A stretch of 64,000 bases of DNA. Source: Neofusicoccum parvum (lineage: Eukaryota; Ascomycota; Dothideomycetes; Botryosphaeriales; Botryosphaeriaceae). The notes beneath the pieces are model-generated. The model saw only the letters and a program-made list of their open reading frames with translations, did not search any database and was not told the DNA's origin. The number at the start of each line of letters is the position of its first letter. Position 1 is the first letter of the stretch. Shown piece after piece: positions 33,735 through 44,900 of the stretch. Made by a program: the position numbers and the translations under genes. The stretch covers positions 3,224,001 through 3,288,000 of the forward strand of contig CP087207.1 in the NCBI GenBank assembly GCA_020912385.1, given 5' to 3'.

Positions 33735-35842
33735 CTAGAAGGTATCATCGGAGCAACCGTCGGAGCAATTTGAATCGTCGTCCGACTCGTCCGAGTCGAA
33801 CTCGAAGACCTGAATCACCACCGGCGCCTTTTTCTGAATAACCTCGGCGGCTCTCTTCCTTTCCTCCAGACGAGTCTTCACCCTCTCCTTCAGCACTTTT
33901 CTTTGTGTCTTGCCGCTTGCAGTCTTCGGCAACGAGTCGACGAAGTCGATGCCACCAGCAAGACGCTTGTGCGCAGAAAAGACGCTCTCGATGGAGTCGT
34001 GGAGTTCTCTCCTCAGCGCGTCGTCGTCGGCGGCCTTGAACGCGGCTGACTTGACGACGAACGCCATGGGGAGCTCGCCGGAGGATTCGTCAGGAACCGG
34101 GATCACCGAGACGTCTGCCACGGCCGGATGCTGCAGAAGGTTGTTCTCGAGCTCAGCTGGAGCCACTTGGAGACCCTGCGGCTGTCGATCAGCAAGGTTG
34201 TTCTGCCAAACGCTGCACGTCATGCTGGAATGCTTACCCTGACTTTGATGAGCTCCTTGACTCGGTCGACGATGAAGAGGTGATCGTGGCCGTTTTTGGT
34301 CACCCTGAACTCGCCGAGATCTCCGGTCCGCAGCCAGCCGTCGTCGGTGAGCGTCTCCCTCGTTGCGGCATCGTTGCCGAAATAGCCCATCATGATGGAT
34401 GGGGAGCGGATCAGCAGCTCGCCGGGCTGCCCGTGCTTCTCGACGTCGCGGCCGCTCTCATCGACCAGCCGCGCCTCGAAGCCCGGGTACAGGCTGCCGC
34501 AAGAGCCAAGCGCGAGGTCGTCCGCGTTGGTGAAGGTGACGATCGCGCCCGCTTCGGTGAGGCCGTATCCCTGGATGATCCTGCCGCCCGGCACGAGCTC
34601 TGCGAACGCCTCGACGACCTCCCGCGACAGTGGCGATGCGCCCACCGCGGCGATTTTGACGCTGCTCAAATCGTACTTCTTGACAACCGCCGAGGCCTTC
34701 GTCATGGCAACGATCATGGCTGGGACCTGTTTGATCTCAAATCAGCGCGTGCGGGTCCCGGTGGTGGTCGTGGGAGCTTACCATCCACAAACGCTCGATC
34801 CGGAAATCCTGGATCGTCTGCAGCGTCTCCTGGAGGTCGAACCGCTGCAGCACCACCACGCCGTCGCCCCTGTAGAGGCTCGCATGCGTTATCACCACCA
34901 ACGCATAGATGTGGCTTTGCGGCAGCACGCCGAGGCACGTCTCCGGGTGCGCGCCTCTGTAGGTGCTCTCAAACGTCGCTCTCTGGACGACGTTCGCGAT
35001 GACATTCCGGTGAGAAATCATGACGTTTTTCTGCCACCCGCACCCGTCAGCAACACCGCTCTCCTCTCTCTCTCTCACCCGCCCCAGCCAGCCCACAACT
35101 CACCGGAAGCCCCGACGACCCGCTCGACGAGCACAAAAACGCCGGCTGGCGCGCGCCCTGCCCGCGCGCCCACCGCAGCGCCTCCAACGGCGGCAACCGC
35201 GCCCCCTCCGCCACCAGATCATCCGCCCACCTCAGGTCCTGCGGCAGCGGCTCCGCGCCCCCCGCCGCCGCCGGCACCTCGACCAGGTACACGCGGGCGG
35301 GCGGCAGGCCGGCGGCGGCCGCGCCCGCCAGCGCGACGCCCAGCAGCGGCGCGCACGTGAACAGCGCCTTGCAGCGGGCGGCGCGCAGCTGGCGCGCCAG
35401 CTCCGCGGCCGAGCAGCCGGCGCTGATGGGGCACGAGACGCCCGAGAGGCGGTGGGCGGCCCAGGACGCGGTGGGCGCGTCGATCTGTGTGCCCCGGGGG
35501 TCAGCCCTGCACGCGCACGCGCACGAATTTAACGCAGGTTAAGGGGGGCGCTCGTACCGAGTTGAGGCTGAAGATTCCGAGCACCTTGTCCATCGGGTCG
35601 CCGGCGTTGACCTGCCACCCGAGCTCGGCGGATAGGGCGCGCGCGAGGTGCTCGATGCGCTGCGTTACTTCTGCTACTGAGTAGGATTTGCCGGTGGTGC
35701 CGCAGGTGAAGGCGGGCTTGGAGGCGGCGATCGGGTGGCGGCCGTACTTTTGTTCATGGCTGAAGAGGAAATCGTGGATTGGTACTGTGTCGGGAGGCTG
35801 GAATGGTAGTTGCGGAATGTATGACGGTGGAGTGAAGTACAT
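33735..35842 (-). CDS. AMP-dependent acyl-CoA ligase (4CL-like)
   Basis: Five exons separated by short introns near 35483-35559, 35030-35102, 34728-34782 and 34181-34238. The adenylate-forming fold is complete: phosphate loop SSGSSGLPKNVMISH (split by intron 2), GYGLTEAG (motif A5), GWLRTGDLGEF (A7), DRVKELIKVRGLQVAPAELE (A8) and PKTASGKTQRK with the catalytic Lys (A10). The loop differs from the usual SSGTTGLPKGV by T-to-S and G-to-N changes. The C terminus is an acidic Asp/Ser tail (DSDESDDDSN) instead of a peroxisomal SKL signal, so it is probably cytosolic. Beside a thioesterase and HR-PKS, it most likely activates the released polyketide acid as an acyl adenylate or CoA ester; that is by analogy with fungal lipopeptide pathways such as emericellamide. 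Confidence 0.88.
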
Positions 35843-37513
35843 TTTGGAAGTGTGCTGGGGATATGAGCTTGAGCTTGTCAGACTGTCACAATTGGAGCAG
35901 AGAATATTATTTCTTTTTAAAGACGGAAAGCGCCGTTCAAGTTATCCGGCTACCGGTACTGATCTAAAATTACATCCACGCCTACGGCATCAGGCGCTCT
36001 TCCTCGTTCCGTGTGTGTAGAATTAATTTCCGCGGCCTCGCGACATCGCCGCTGTATATTACTGTCCGGTGGCGGATCGGTGCGCGCACAATGGCCGAAT
36101 CTTCTGGTTTCAAGGCAGTAAGCGAAGCACTCCGGTTGCAATCCTGTAGAGGATGTGGACTCACGATGTTGTTCTTGCACCCGTTGCCCGGATATACTTA
36201 AGCATTGAGATTGGATTCCGGCAGACAAAGTTTGTAGAAGTCAAAATGCCATGCTGCGTGGGAAGCTTTCGCTTCAGCAGTTGAGGCTGAAGTTTAGGCT
36301 TTTCGCACTGCAGGTTCAAGCAAACGACGTCACAGTCAGAGACAATGCCCCAATTGATTCTTAAGTAGTTGTATCACACCACCTCAGAGAATCCACCGCC
36401 TGGAGAAACAGGGGATTGGATCGAGATGGGTCTATATAAGCATCGAGCATGGCAGACCAAGTTGACTCTCGCGATCCACGGTGTGATGCAGTTCCATCTT
36501 CTGCACATCTTCCACCATCAACCTGACTTCGAAAGCACCATATGTCTGCTAAGATATCCCCGCAGCTGCAACGTCTGACAAAACGTAAACGTCCACTCAC
36601 GCCGTCGAATATCACCGGAGAACTGTGGGTGATTTCTCATGCATCACTGCCACTGAATCAGGAAACAAAGAACGTGAGCAAGAAAAGTCTGCAGCATTCT
36701 GAATTCTACGCAAATCAATCTCAGAACTACTATATCGCCATATCTTTATCACCAAATGTACCGCTGCGTAGACGATTGTCACAGCAAGTGGAAGAGCTTT
36801 AGCCACCAAAATCGGGCATGACCATTCGATGCGCAGACGGATGGGCCACGGACACAGTTGGATGAGCCCATCGCAGACTGGAGACAGAGCAGCGAGTTTC
36901 CAGCCGATCAGAATGTACGGAGTTCCCAACTGAGCAGCAGCATTATCCGGCAGCGGCGCGAAGCCTGGAGCGAGTGCTTCTGCATGCACATACCTGATGC
37001 ACGAATACGGCTCGATGGTTGTCCAAGGACGAAGCCTCAAACATGCCACGCCTGACGTGTGTACTGGACATCGCTTGCGGCACGTCTAGCATGTGTGGAA
37101 AGGGGATAAACGTCTGCGGTTTTGCTGGCTGGGCAATGCCTCGAGTTGCCTCTTTGCGCGACACTGCTGGACCCGTGACTCGGAAGCCAAGTCCTCCCAA
37201 GTGATCACGAAATTGCCGACGAGCCCTCTTTCCCCTCATCTCCCGCAGCACGCTGCTCCAGAGCCACGAGGCGACGGCCAGCCAAACAGAGGTGGAAAAT
37301 AGCTTCTGACGTAAGACGAAGCTTGGCGGACAGTAAGCCGCCAAGCCTTGGCCGCACGGGCAACGGTGCACTGCATCAGGACAGACAGCTGATTTTCAGA
37401 CATGGCATTCTTGAATCCGATCCCGAGACGTACCGCCCTCCACGCGGGGCGGCGGCTCACCCTCCTTCCCCACAAAGAAAAAGACGCCCTGAAGAAGCAC
37501 TGGTGCACACAAC
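35843..37513. other. Intergenic 1.67 kb, no supported gene
   Basis: Several frames of 60-145 codons occur on both strands, none with a recognisable family or clear splice structure. The longest (36612-37049, minus) has some hydrophobic stretches but is listed among the rejected items. The region contains the promoter of the CoA-ligase-like gene and the 3' end of the thioesterase gene. ATCTCCCGCA at 37238-37247 fits the reported ATCTCNCGNA box, but one or two chance matches are expected in 64 kb. Confidence 0.35.
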
Positions 37514-38550
37514 ATCAAACAAGCGACGGCTTCATGGTCTCCAGTATCCCGAGCGCATCGTTGATCTGCGCCGTCACCTGCTTCACCTACACGAACCGGG
37601 ATGGTCAGAAACGGGAGCGGCAAGCGGGGGGCAACTCACCCTGGCGAGGTCAAAGATGTTGTAGTGGTGCGAGTCGACGTCGATCACGGCCTTGATGAAG
37701 TCGGGGTAGGCGCCGGCCCAGCCGAGCACGACGTCGTCGCGGGGCAGGTCGACGCGGCACGTGTGGGGGGAGCCGTCCTTCGCGGGCACGCGGTCGACGC
37801 AGCGCAGCATGACGGCCGGCGGGATGGCCGCGGCGGGTGCGTGCTGTGGTGGAGGTTGTGGCTGCCCGCCCGCGAACGCCGCCACCGCGACCGGCCGCCA
37901 CTCGCCCTGCAGCGGCTTGTGCAGCACGCGCGCCGGCGGCACCGCGAAGCCGCGCCCGCCGGCCACGAAGCGCACCTTGCGGCCGCCGTGCGCGGGCTCG
38001 TCCCACGCCGGCAGCTCCCAGTCGGTCAGCAGGCCCTCGCAGTTGTCGAGCGACTTGACGACCAGGTCCGGCAGGCCGGGCAGGTCGGGCGGCGCCGTCG
38101 GCGTGGGCACGCGCGACCACGGCGTGTGCAGCGGCGAGTCGATGATGAGCAGCCCGGCGACGGTGATCCGGGCGTCCTCGTCCGCCGCGAGCATGCGCGC
38201 GATCGCGAGCGAGAGGTAGCCGCCGAGGGACCATCCTGGCGCGGCGGGTGAGCAGGGAGGAGCCGCGGGTGCTTGCTTGCTTACTTACCCCCCAAGAGGA
38301 CGGGCCCGCTGAGGCCGGCGTCGTGTATCAGGTCGATGTAGTGCCGCGCCATCGCGTCCATGCCGCCCTCCCACTGCGCGGCGGTGAAGAAGTTGGGGTT
38401 GTGGATCGCCCAGACGCTGCGGTGCAGGTTGCCCAGCGTGAAGTAGCTGAAGGTGGTGCCGCCGCCGTCGTGGATGAGCACGAGCGGCGTCGACGGCTTC
38501 TGCGGGAAGCGCGGCGCGAACTGGACTTGTGCAGGGTTCTTGTCGTTCAT
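37514..38550 (-). CDS. Stand-alone thioesterase (alpha/beta hydrolase) of a PKS cluster
   Basis: Three exons (38550-38289, about 38235-37640, about 37585-37514; introns of about 53 nt) give about 309 residues. The nucleophile motif GWSLGG is rebuilt over intron 1 (LLGG, then WSLGGYLSLA). PLVLIHDGGGTTFSYF is the oxyanion-hole region, and the catalytic His is probably in DSHHYNIF near the C terminus. Closest to type I thioesterase domains from PKS/NRPS, here as a separate protein. Placed between the CoA-ligase-like gene and the HR-PKS and on the same strand, it is expected to hydrolyse the finished chain from the PKS carrier domain, because the PKS has no release domain of its own. Confidence 0.85.
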
Positions 38551-38970
38551 GGTTGGAGGTCGCTGATTTGCGGGCTGCTGGTTTGCCAGTTCAATTGCCG
38601 TTTAAGTACATGACCCCGGTAAGCGTCTTACATCACCCGGACACTACAGTCTCATTACTTACGTGTAGTCGTGCTCGCAAGCACCAAGCCCGCTCGATCT
38701 GAGTAGCGTGCGCGATGAACGTGCTTTCGCCGGGGTGTGCTTGCCACTGACGCCTCGCCCTGCAAGGCCTCCGCCGATCAGGCACACTCGCGTTTGCTGG
38801 AACAATGCACACTTCCAACCCCTCGGTGCGGAGTCAATGGTGGACGAAAAGCAACGGCGAGAATTAAAATGAAAATGGAAACCAGAATGGAAATAAAACA
38901 ACATGCACATATAATACATCCAAGTGCGTCAGCCAACCCAAAGACTCCACGACCAGCCACCCAGCAGACC
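38551..38970. promoter_or_regulatory. Spacer between PKS 3' end and thioesterase start
   Basis: The 420-bp region upstream of the thioesterase gene has no frame of interest. A purine-rich, AT-richer part (about 38860-38930) next to the PKS stop probably belongs to the PKS 3' end. Confidence 0.4.
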
Positions 38971-41900
38971 TCAAGCGCCCCTCGCGGCACCAAACTCCCT
39001 CCTCAGCCCGTCCGCGGCCAGCTTCCCGAGCATCGCGATGCTGGCCGCGCCCATGATCTCCAGCACGCTGATGTCGAACCCGAGCGTCTGGCGCCACCAG
39101 TTGCGGATCTCGATGGCGACGAGCGAGTCGATGCCCAGCGCCTTGAGCGTCATGCCCACGTCCACCTCGTCCTCGGGCTGGAACATGAACGCGTACAGCC
39201 GCCGCCCGATGCCGCGCGTCAGCCGCTCCCGCGCCGCCGCCCCGTCCAGCACCGACGCGTCCGCCGCCGCCCGCGCCACCAGCTCCGCCAGGTCGTCGCC
39301 GTCCGCCTTGCCGCCGCGCTCCGCCGCCGCCGCCGCCGACTTCGCGCCGTCCAGGTGCGCCTGCGCCATGCGCGCGTCGCGCTTCCAGATGGCGCGGTTG
39401 TGCTCGTCCGAGAGCGGCTTGGTGCTGCGGAGGCCGATGACGAGCTCGGCCGGGTTGAAGTACCCGGCCGACGAGGCCGGCGAGGAGGTTTGGCGGCTGA
39501 TGAGGAGGGTGAGGGAGTCGAGGAGGTCCTTTTCGCGGAGCGTGTGGTAGCTCAGCGCCTTGAATTGCTCTAGGATGGCCGGGTTCTCGCACACGTAGCC
39601 CACGTCCTCCATCACGCCGATGTCTATCACGGACGCGGGGAGGCCGAGAGAGTGCCGATATTGCGCGAACGCGGCCAAGAACGCGTTGGCCGCGGCGTAG
39701 TTTGCCTGCCCGATCTGGCCGATGACGTAGGAGAGCGAACTGAAGAGGACGAAGAAATCCAGCTTCGTGTCGCCCAGCGCTCGGTGAATGCTCCAGGCGC
39801 CTTCGACCTTGGGCTCCACAGCTGTGCGCCAGTCGTCATGTGTGAAGTCCAAGAGACCGCGGTCCTGCACCAGTCAGTCTCAACTATTTGATAGCATGGG
39901 GCGTCCCAGCGCTCACCTTCAACACCATCGACATGTGCAGCACTCCCGCAATCGGCTTTGCCGCCTGCTGCACCGCGGACGCTACGTCTTCGGCATTGGC
40001 CACGTCCCCCTTGAACGCTTGGACAGAGCACCCTTGCGCCTCCAACTCACGAATAAACGCCTGAGTGCTCTCGGGCTCGCCGCCTGACCGGGACAGGTAC
40101 ACCAGGTTGCGCGCGCCATTCTCCACCATCCAGTTCGAGATGGCCCGTCCCAAGCCACCCAAGCCTCCGCACAAGAGGTAGGATGCGTCTTCCCTCAACT
40201 TCAGCTTTTGCGCCGTCGGCGTGATCTCCAGCTCGGTGGGCTGTTCAGGCATGGAGACGACAATCTTGCCGATGTGCTGCCCTTTCTGCATCTCCCGGAA
40301 GGCTTCCATGACCTGGCTTGCCGGGAAAGTCTTGATTGGCCTGATGGGGCTGATGCCTCCATTCTCGTAGTACTGCATGCACTGCGCAAGCACTCTGTGA
40401 TCCCCGTCAGTCCATCGCTGCGTCATGTGAAACCAGGAACAACACTCCACTTACCCCTGGTAGAGCTCAGGTCGCTGCACGGCCATCCGAGACATGTCGA
40501 TGCCGCAGAACGTCCGGTTGGCGTCGAACAGGTTCATGCCGAGCGCACCGTGTCCGACGAGGTCGCGCTTGCCGATCTCGAGCATCTTCCCGAACTCGGC
40601 GACGCACTTCCAGGACAGGTGCAGGAGTTCGCCGGAGAGGGAGTTGAGGACCAGGTCGGCCCCGCAGCCATCTGTGGCGGCCATGAGGTCGGCGTGGAAC
40701 GACGTTTCCCTGGAGTTGAAGATGCGGCTGCGAGGCAGGCCGAAGGTGTCGACCAGGTACTTGACCTTCTCCTCGCTGCCCACCGTCGCGAATATCTGCG
40801 CTGGTCAGCTTCCGTCGGTCGAAATTTTGGGGGGAGGTTCTCACCTCGGCACCGATCATCCTGCACAGCTGGATGGCAGCAATGCCAACACCTCCGCAGG
40901 CGGAGTGGATCAGGACAGTCTTGATTGCTTCAGGTCAGCACCGGTGTTGGCATGTAGAACGCAGAACTAAGCACTTACCTGCCCCTTGCTCAACCCCCCG
41001 ACGTTGATCAGGGCGTGGATGGCAGTGGTGAAGACGCATGGCATCGAGGCAGCATCCTCGAAGCTCAAGCCTTCCGGCATCTTGGCAACAAGGTCGGCGC
41101 GGACGGCGAAGCTGGTTGAGAAGCACGCGTGGTCGAACGCAACGACGCGGTCACCCACGCCGAGGCCTCGCACCCCAGCACCGACGGCCCGCACGACGCC
41201 CGCGCACTCGATGCCGAGGCCGGGCTTGATGCCCTCGACCACGCCCATGGCCACCAACACGTCCTGCAAGACACTGGTCAGCATCGACTCCGCCCGGCGG
41301 CAGAAGCGCGTGCCCGCGAGCGAACGGACGAACCAACCTTGAAATTCAACCCCACAGCCCGCGGCTCCACCTCGACCTCCAGCTCCGCCAGCGGCGCCCG
41401 CTCCCCCTCAGCCCACCGCAGCGTCTGCAGCTGACCCACGCGCCCGACGCCCAACCGCCACGGGCCCTCGCCGCCGCCACCGCTCTCCACAAGCAGCTCC
41501 CTCCGCACGTCCACCGCCCGGTACCGCGGAATCTGCACCACGCCGTCCAGCAAAACATACTCCCAATCCGGATCCACCTCCCCGCGCCCCCGCCTCTCCC
41601 CACGCTCCCTCCCCACCCTCTCAAACAGATCCGCCACCACCTCCGCATCCACCTCACCACCCCCACCGGAAACCCCCACCTCCAGCGTCGCAAACCCCAC
41701 CCCCATCTCCGCCCGCACCGTCCGCGCCACCCCGACCGCCCCCGCCCACCGCGGATCCGCGCACGCCGCCTGCGACGCGCCCGTGATCCAGAGCACCGTC
41801 GGATCGCCGGCCCCGGCCAACCCGCCGATCCAGGCCTGGAAGCGGGCGAGCCGGGCGGCGGGCAGGTCGTGGAAGAACGGGGCGTCCGGGCCCTCGACGT

Positions 41901-44900
41901 CCAGCAGAGCGACGACGTCATGCGCGCTGGCGTCGTCGTCGAGCGTGGCGAACGACGGGGCGAGGCCGCGCGCGCGGAGGGCGGCGTGGACGGCTTGGGC
42001 GGCGGGGCCGGGGGGCGACGAGGCGAGGATGGTGACTGGCTTGTTGCTGGTTGTGGTCGGGGTCGTGGTCGTGGCGACGGCGGTCGTGATGATGTTGGCG
42101 TTGATCTGGAAGGGGCGCTCGTCGTCGTAGACGACGGCGTCGGCGCCGGAGAAGCCGCTGGCGCGCAGCTCGGCGTCCCAGCGCGACGCGGGCATGTAGG
42201 GCTCGTCGGGCCGGCCGTCGGCGGCGCCGAGCCACCAGCCGGAGAGGAAGCCCTGGGCGCGGGGTTCAGCACGGTGGTGTGGGGGTGTGTGAGGGGGGCG
42301 GGCTTACCATGATGAAGTTGAACATCTTCCACACTTTTTTTTTTCGCGGAGGGTTAGCGCTGCGGCTGAGTGGTGCGGAATTGTTTGACTCACCTGGGCT
42401 GAGCTCCTGCAGGAAGAGCCGGCCGCCGGGCTTCAGCAGCTTGCGCACGTTGCTGAGGGTTTCGTGGATGCTTGGGGTTGCATGGAGCACCTGGACTGCC
42501 TGTCAGCCGCTCTGCCGTCGGTGAGTGGCGGGCTGGGCCAGGTCGACTTACGTTGGAGGCGAGGATCAAGTCGTACGACTCGGCCTCGAAGCCCTGGGAC
42601 AGGGGCTCTTTGCTCACGTCGAGCGTCCTGAACTCGATGCCGTCGAACTGCTTGAAGCGGTCTTGGGCCGCGGTGAAGAAGCCGGTTGAGATGTCGGTGT
42701 AGTCGTAGCGCGCGTACATGCGCTCTCCCGCGTCGCCAGTGAGCCCACGCAGCACCTCTGCGGTGGTGCCGCCCGTGCCGGCACCGATCTCGAGGATGCG
42801 CATGGTGGGGTTGGCGTGGCCGAGGAGCTCGAAGTAGCGCGTGCAGTCGCACATGGCCTGCATGAACTTGTAGATGCTCTCCAGGCCGCCGTCCTGGATC
42901 AGCACCTCGATGGCGTCGATGTCGCCGGAGAAGATGGCCGCGGACCACTCGGTCGCCCGGACGAGGACGTCGCCCACCGCGGCGCCGGGAGTGCGCTGCA
43001 CGTCAGCCTGCACGGCCTTGATCTCCGCCCAGAGCTCTTCGCGCCCGAGGGCCGCCAGGCGCGCGCAGTCCTCGACGTGATCATAGTGGCCGCCGACGGC
43101 CCGGTCGCGCTGCGCGGCCATCCACCCGCGGAACGTGGCCAGGTGGCCCAGGGTCGGGATGCCGTCGACGCGGTGCAGGGCCTCGACGGTGCAGAGCAGC
43201 GACAGCCGCTCCAGCTTCAGCGCGGCGTCGCGCAGGTGGCCGCCGGGGACGATGAAGTCGGCCGGGGCCGCGAAGTGCACGTCGGGCAGCCAGTGCAGCT
43301 GGGCCGCGGCGACGGGATCTGGCGCGCCGCTGGGCTCGTCGTCGGCCAGCGCGGTGAGCCGCACGCCGGCGAGGCTGAGGACCAGGCGGCCGTCTGCCAC
43401 GCCGGTAGCAGCACCGCGGATGGAGCCGGTGGGACTGGCGACGGCCTCTGCGCCGATGCGCATCTGCGGGTCGCCCTGGCCCACGTACATCTCGCCGATG
43501 TGGGTCGGCATGCACAGGGCGGCCAGGCGGCGCGGCAGGCCGTCGGCGGCGGCCACGATGAGGAGCTGCAGGCAGCAGTCGATGGTGGTGGGGTGCAGCG
43601 CGTAGGCCGTCTCGGGCGCGCGGAAGCGGTCGACGATGCTGGCGGACGCGGCTGCGGCTGCGGCGCCGGGCCGGGCCGAGACCTCCGCAAGGCCCCGGAA
43701 GGCGGGCCCGTAGCGGAGCCCGGCCGCCTCCATCGCACGGTAGCAACGCTCCGCCGACGCCTGCCGCGCGTGCTGCCCGGCCGCGGCCGCTCCTCCACGC
43801 ACCGCCTCGCCCGGCCCGGCCTTGACCTGCCCGGCGCAGTGCCGCAGCCACACCTCGCCGTTGAACGAGGCGATGGAGAAGTCGAACCACTCCGAGTCCA
43901 GCTCGTCCGTCAGCCGGGCCGGCCGCAGCTGCGTCACGATCTCGGCCGGCTCGGCGTCGCGCAGCACCAGCGCCGCCTTGATGTCGACGCGGCGCAGCGC
44001 GAAGTCGGTGGCCGGACGCCCGCTCAGCTGGCGCACCGCCTCGCCGGCCATGGCCACGTACGCGGCCGCCGGCAGCACGACGTCATCGCCGATGCGGTGG
44101 TCGCGCAGCCACGGTGCGTCGTCCAACCGCAGCACCTGCCGCCATGCCGGCTCGACGTCCGTCGACTCCAGCACGCGGCAGCCCAGCAGCTCATGCGGGG
44201 CGAACCTGCGCTGCCGCCACGCGCGCGCCACACGGCTCTCGCTCCAGTAGCTGGCGTCGTGGCGCCACGAGTACGGCGGCAGGTCCGTCAGCACCGCAGC
44301 CGCGCCCGCCAGCGCCGCCAGGTCGACCGCCACGGCCTCCTGGTGCAGCCGGCCGAGCGCGCCCAGCAACGCCCTCGTGCCGTGCTCCTTGCGCACCAGC
44401 GTGGCGACGTAGGCCCGGCCCGAATCGACGGCGTGCTCGGCGAAAATCTCGCGCAGCGGGCCCGCTAGCGCCGAGTGCGGCCCGACCTCGATGAACAGCC
44501 CGTCGGCGGGCGCGGCCTTGACCAGCGCGCGCGCCGCCGAGTGGAACAGCACGGGCGACTCGAGGTTGGCGCGCCAGTACGGCGGCCCCAGCAGGCTGCC
44601 CGCCGTGATGGGCTTCGCGCTCACGCTGGAGAACAGCGGCACGCGCGGGTCGGCCGCCGCCACGAGCCCCTCCAGCAGGCTCTCGTACAGGTCGCCGACC
44701 TCCTGCATGTGGTGCGAGTGGTACGCCATCTCGACCCGCAGCCGGCGCGCGAACACGCCCGGCCGCGCCGCCTTGACGCGCTCGACCACCGCGTCCAGCC
44801 GGTCTGCGTCGCCGGACAGCGTGACGCTCCGCGGGCTGTTCTCGCAGGCCACCACCACGCCCGCCTCGAGGAACGCCGCCGCCTCCGCCCGCCCCAGCCC

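Noticed and set aside
36612..37049. 145-codon minus-strand frame with hydrophobic stretches
   Set aside because: No family recognised, no splice continuation found, and the region is an ordinary intergenic spacer; it could be a gene fossil but the evidence is too thin.
37238..37247. ATCTCCCGCA, exact fit to the ATCTCNCGNA box reported for HC-toxin-type clusters
   Set aside because: Eight fixed bases on two strands predict one to two chance hits in 64 kb, and the site is not in the promoter of an NRPS or FAS gene.
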